Part shown: positions 5,349-5,531 of the stretch, piece after piece
Layout: each line of letters opens with the position of its first letter
Position numbering within the stretch: position 1 is the stretch's first letter
DNA from: Micrococcaceae bacterium UBA6021
GTDB lineage: Bacteria > Actinomycetota > Actinomycetes > Actinomycetales > Micrococcaceae
Direction: 5' to 3'
NCBI GenBank assembly: GCA_002427975.1
Contig: DIZT01000127.1
Span: 4,256 to 9,786, forward strand
Length of the DNA stretch: 5,531 bases
Notes under the pieces: generated by a model
The model's database searches: none
What the model was told of the DNA's origin: nothing
What the model saw: the letters and a program-made list of their open reading frames with translations, nothing else
Made by a program: the position numbers and the translations under genes

Positions 5349-5531
5349 ATGCAGCTCGGCGCCTTTCCATGGGCCTCGCCGTCAAGGACATCGCGGCTTC
5401 AGCTGCGTTCTACGAGAAACTTGGGTTCACCAGTTTCGGGGGCGACATCACCCAGAACTGGCTGATCCAGAAGAATGGGGAGACCGTCATCGGCCTCTTC
5501 CAGGGGATGTTTGAGAAGAACATGCTGACGT
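5349..5531 (+). CDS. VOC/glyoxalase-fold protein, N-terminal part with apparent frameshift, runs off right edge
   Basis: The start of a vicinal-oxygen-chelate (glyoxalase/bleomycin-resistance fold) protein. From the ATG at 5369 the frame reads [19 protein letters not shown], then [18 protein letters not shown] and MFEKNMLT, open to the window edge. The SLAVKDIxxSxxFYExLGF beginning and the QNWLI...[10 protein letters not shown] block match a small VOC subfamily whose members usually begin M-[KQ]-LGAFS. That beginning is present, but in another frame: ATG at 5349 gives MQLGAF, followed by CC instead of TCC before the ATG at 5369. One base therefore seems to be missing in the TTTCC run (5364-5368). 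Read as it stands, the 5349 frame leaves the family sequence after six residues, while a start at 5369 loses the first beta-strand and has no ribosome binding site. Only a weak GAG stands 6 nt before 5349. Substrate unknown; many relatives are uncharacterised. Confidence 0.7.

Noticed and set aside
5305..5514. Plus-strand 69-codon open frame beginning MGIIGTSVP across the VOC start
   Set aside because: It is in neither of the two frames carrying VOC-family sequence and shows no motif of its own.

Overview
The window looks like a piece of a high-GC actinobacterial chromosome. Arthrobacter or a close relative in the Micrococcaceae is my best guess, from overall protein flavour and codon choice; this is inference, not a database result. 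Coding regions are roughly 60% or more GC by hand count, while the main intergenic control region is about 54% (97 of 180 bases in 4561-4740).

Positions 1-4544 hold a four-gene fatty acid beta-oxidation operon on the minus strand. In transcription order it contains: a stand-alone 3-hydroxyacyl-CoA dehydrogenase (4544 to 3288); a glutaryl-CoA-dehydrogenase-like/ACX4-like acyl-CoA dehydrogenase (3214 to 2027); an AMP-forming acyl-CoA synthetase (2017 to 383); and the first 128 codons of a thiolase (386, running off the left edge). The gaps are 73 nt, 9 nt and a 4-nt ATGA overlap, so at least the last three genes are tightly coupled. Together they supply acid activation, alpha-beta dehydrogenation, 3-hydroxyacyl oxidation and thiolysis. 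The one missing step is enoyl-CoA hydration. The dehydrogenase looks like the C-terminal half of the large actinobacterial hydratase/dehydrogenase protein, including part of its interdomain linker, with the crotonase half absent.

Positions 4545-4755 are a divergent control region. It carries a near-consensus SigA-type promoter (TTGACG, 18 nt, TATAAC) whose predicted start site falls on the GTG start codon of the operon, suggesting a leaderless mRNA. Several short inverted repeats sit around it and are operator candidates.

From about 4756 to 5205 on the plus strand lies the C-terminal ligand/dimerisation half of a TetR-family regulator, with no DNA-binding helix-turn-helix. The two divergent genes therefore both lack their N-terminal domains, and the missing parts face each other across the control region. 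One deletion/replacement at this junction is an economical, untested explanation.

Positions 5206-5348 hold a strong GC-rich hairpin (5259-5292), a likely terminator, and otherwise nothing I recognise. From 5349 to the right edge is the start of a VOC/glyoxalase-fold protein. It appears to carry a one-base deletion near codon 7, either a real lesion or a sequencing error. I see no CRISPR, tRNA, rRNA, transposase or clearly new system; the odd part of the window is the 4500-4800 junction.
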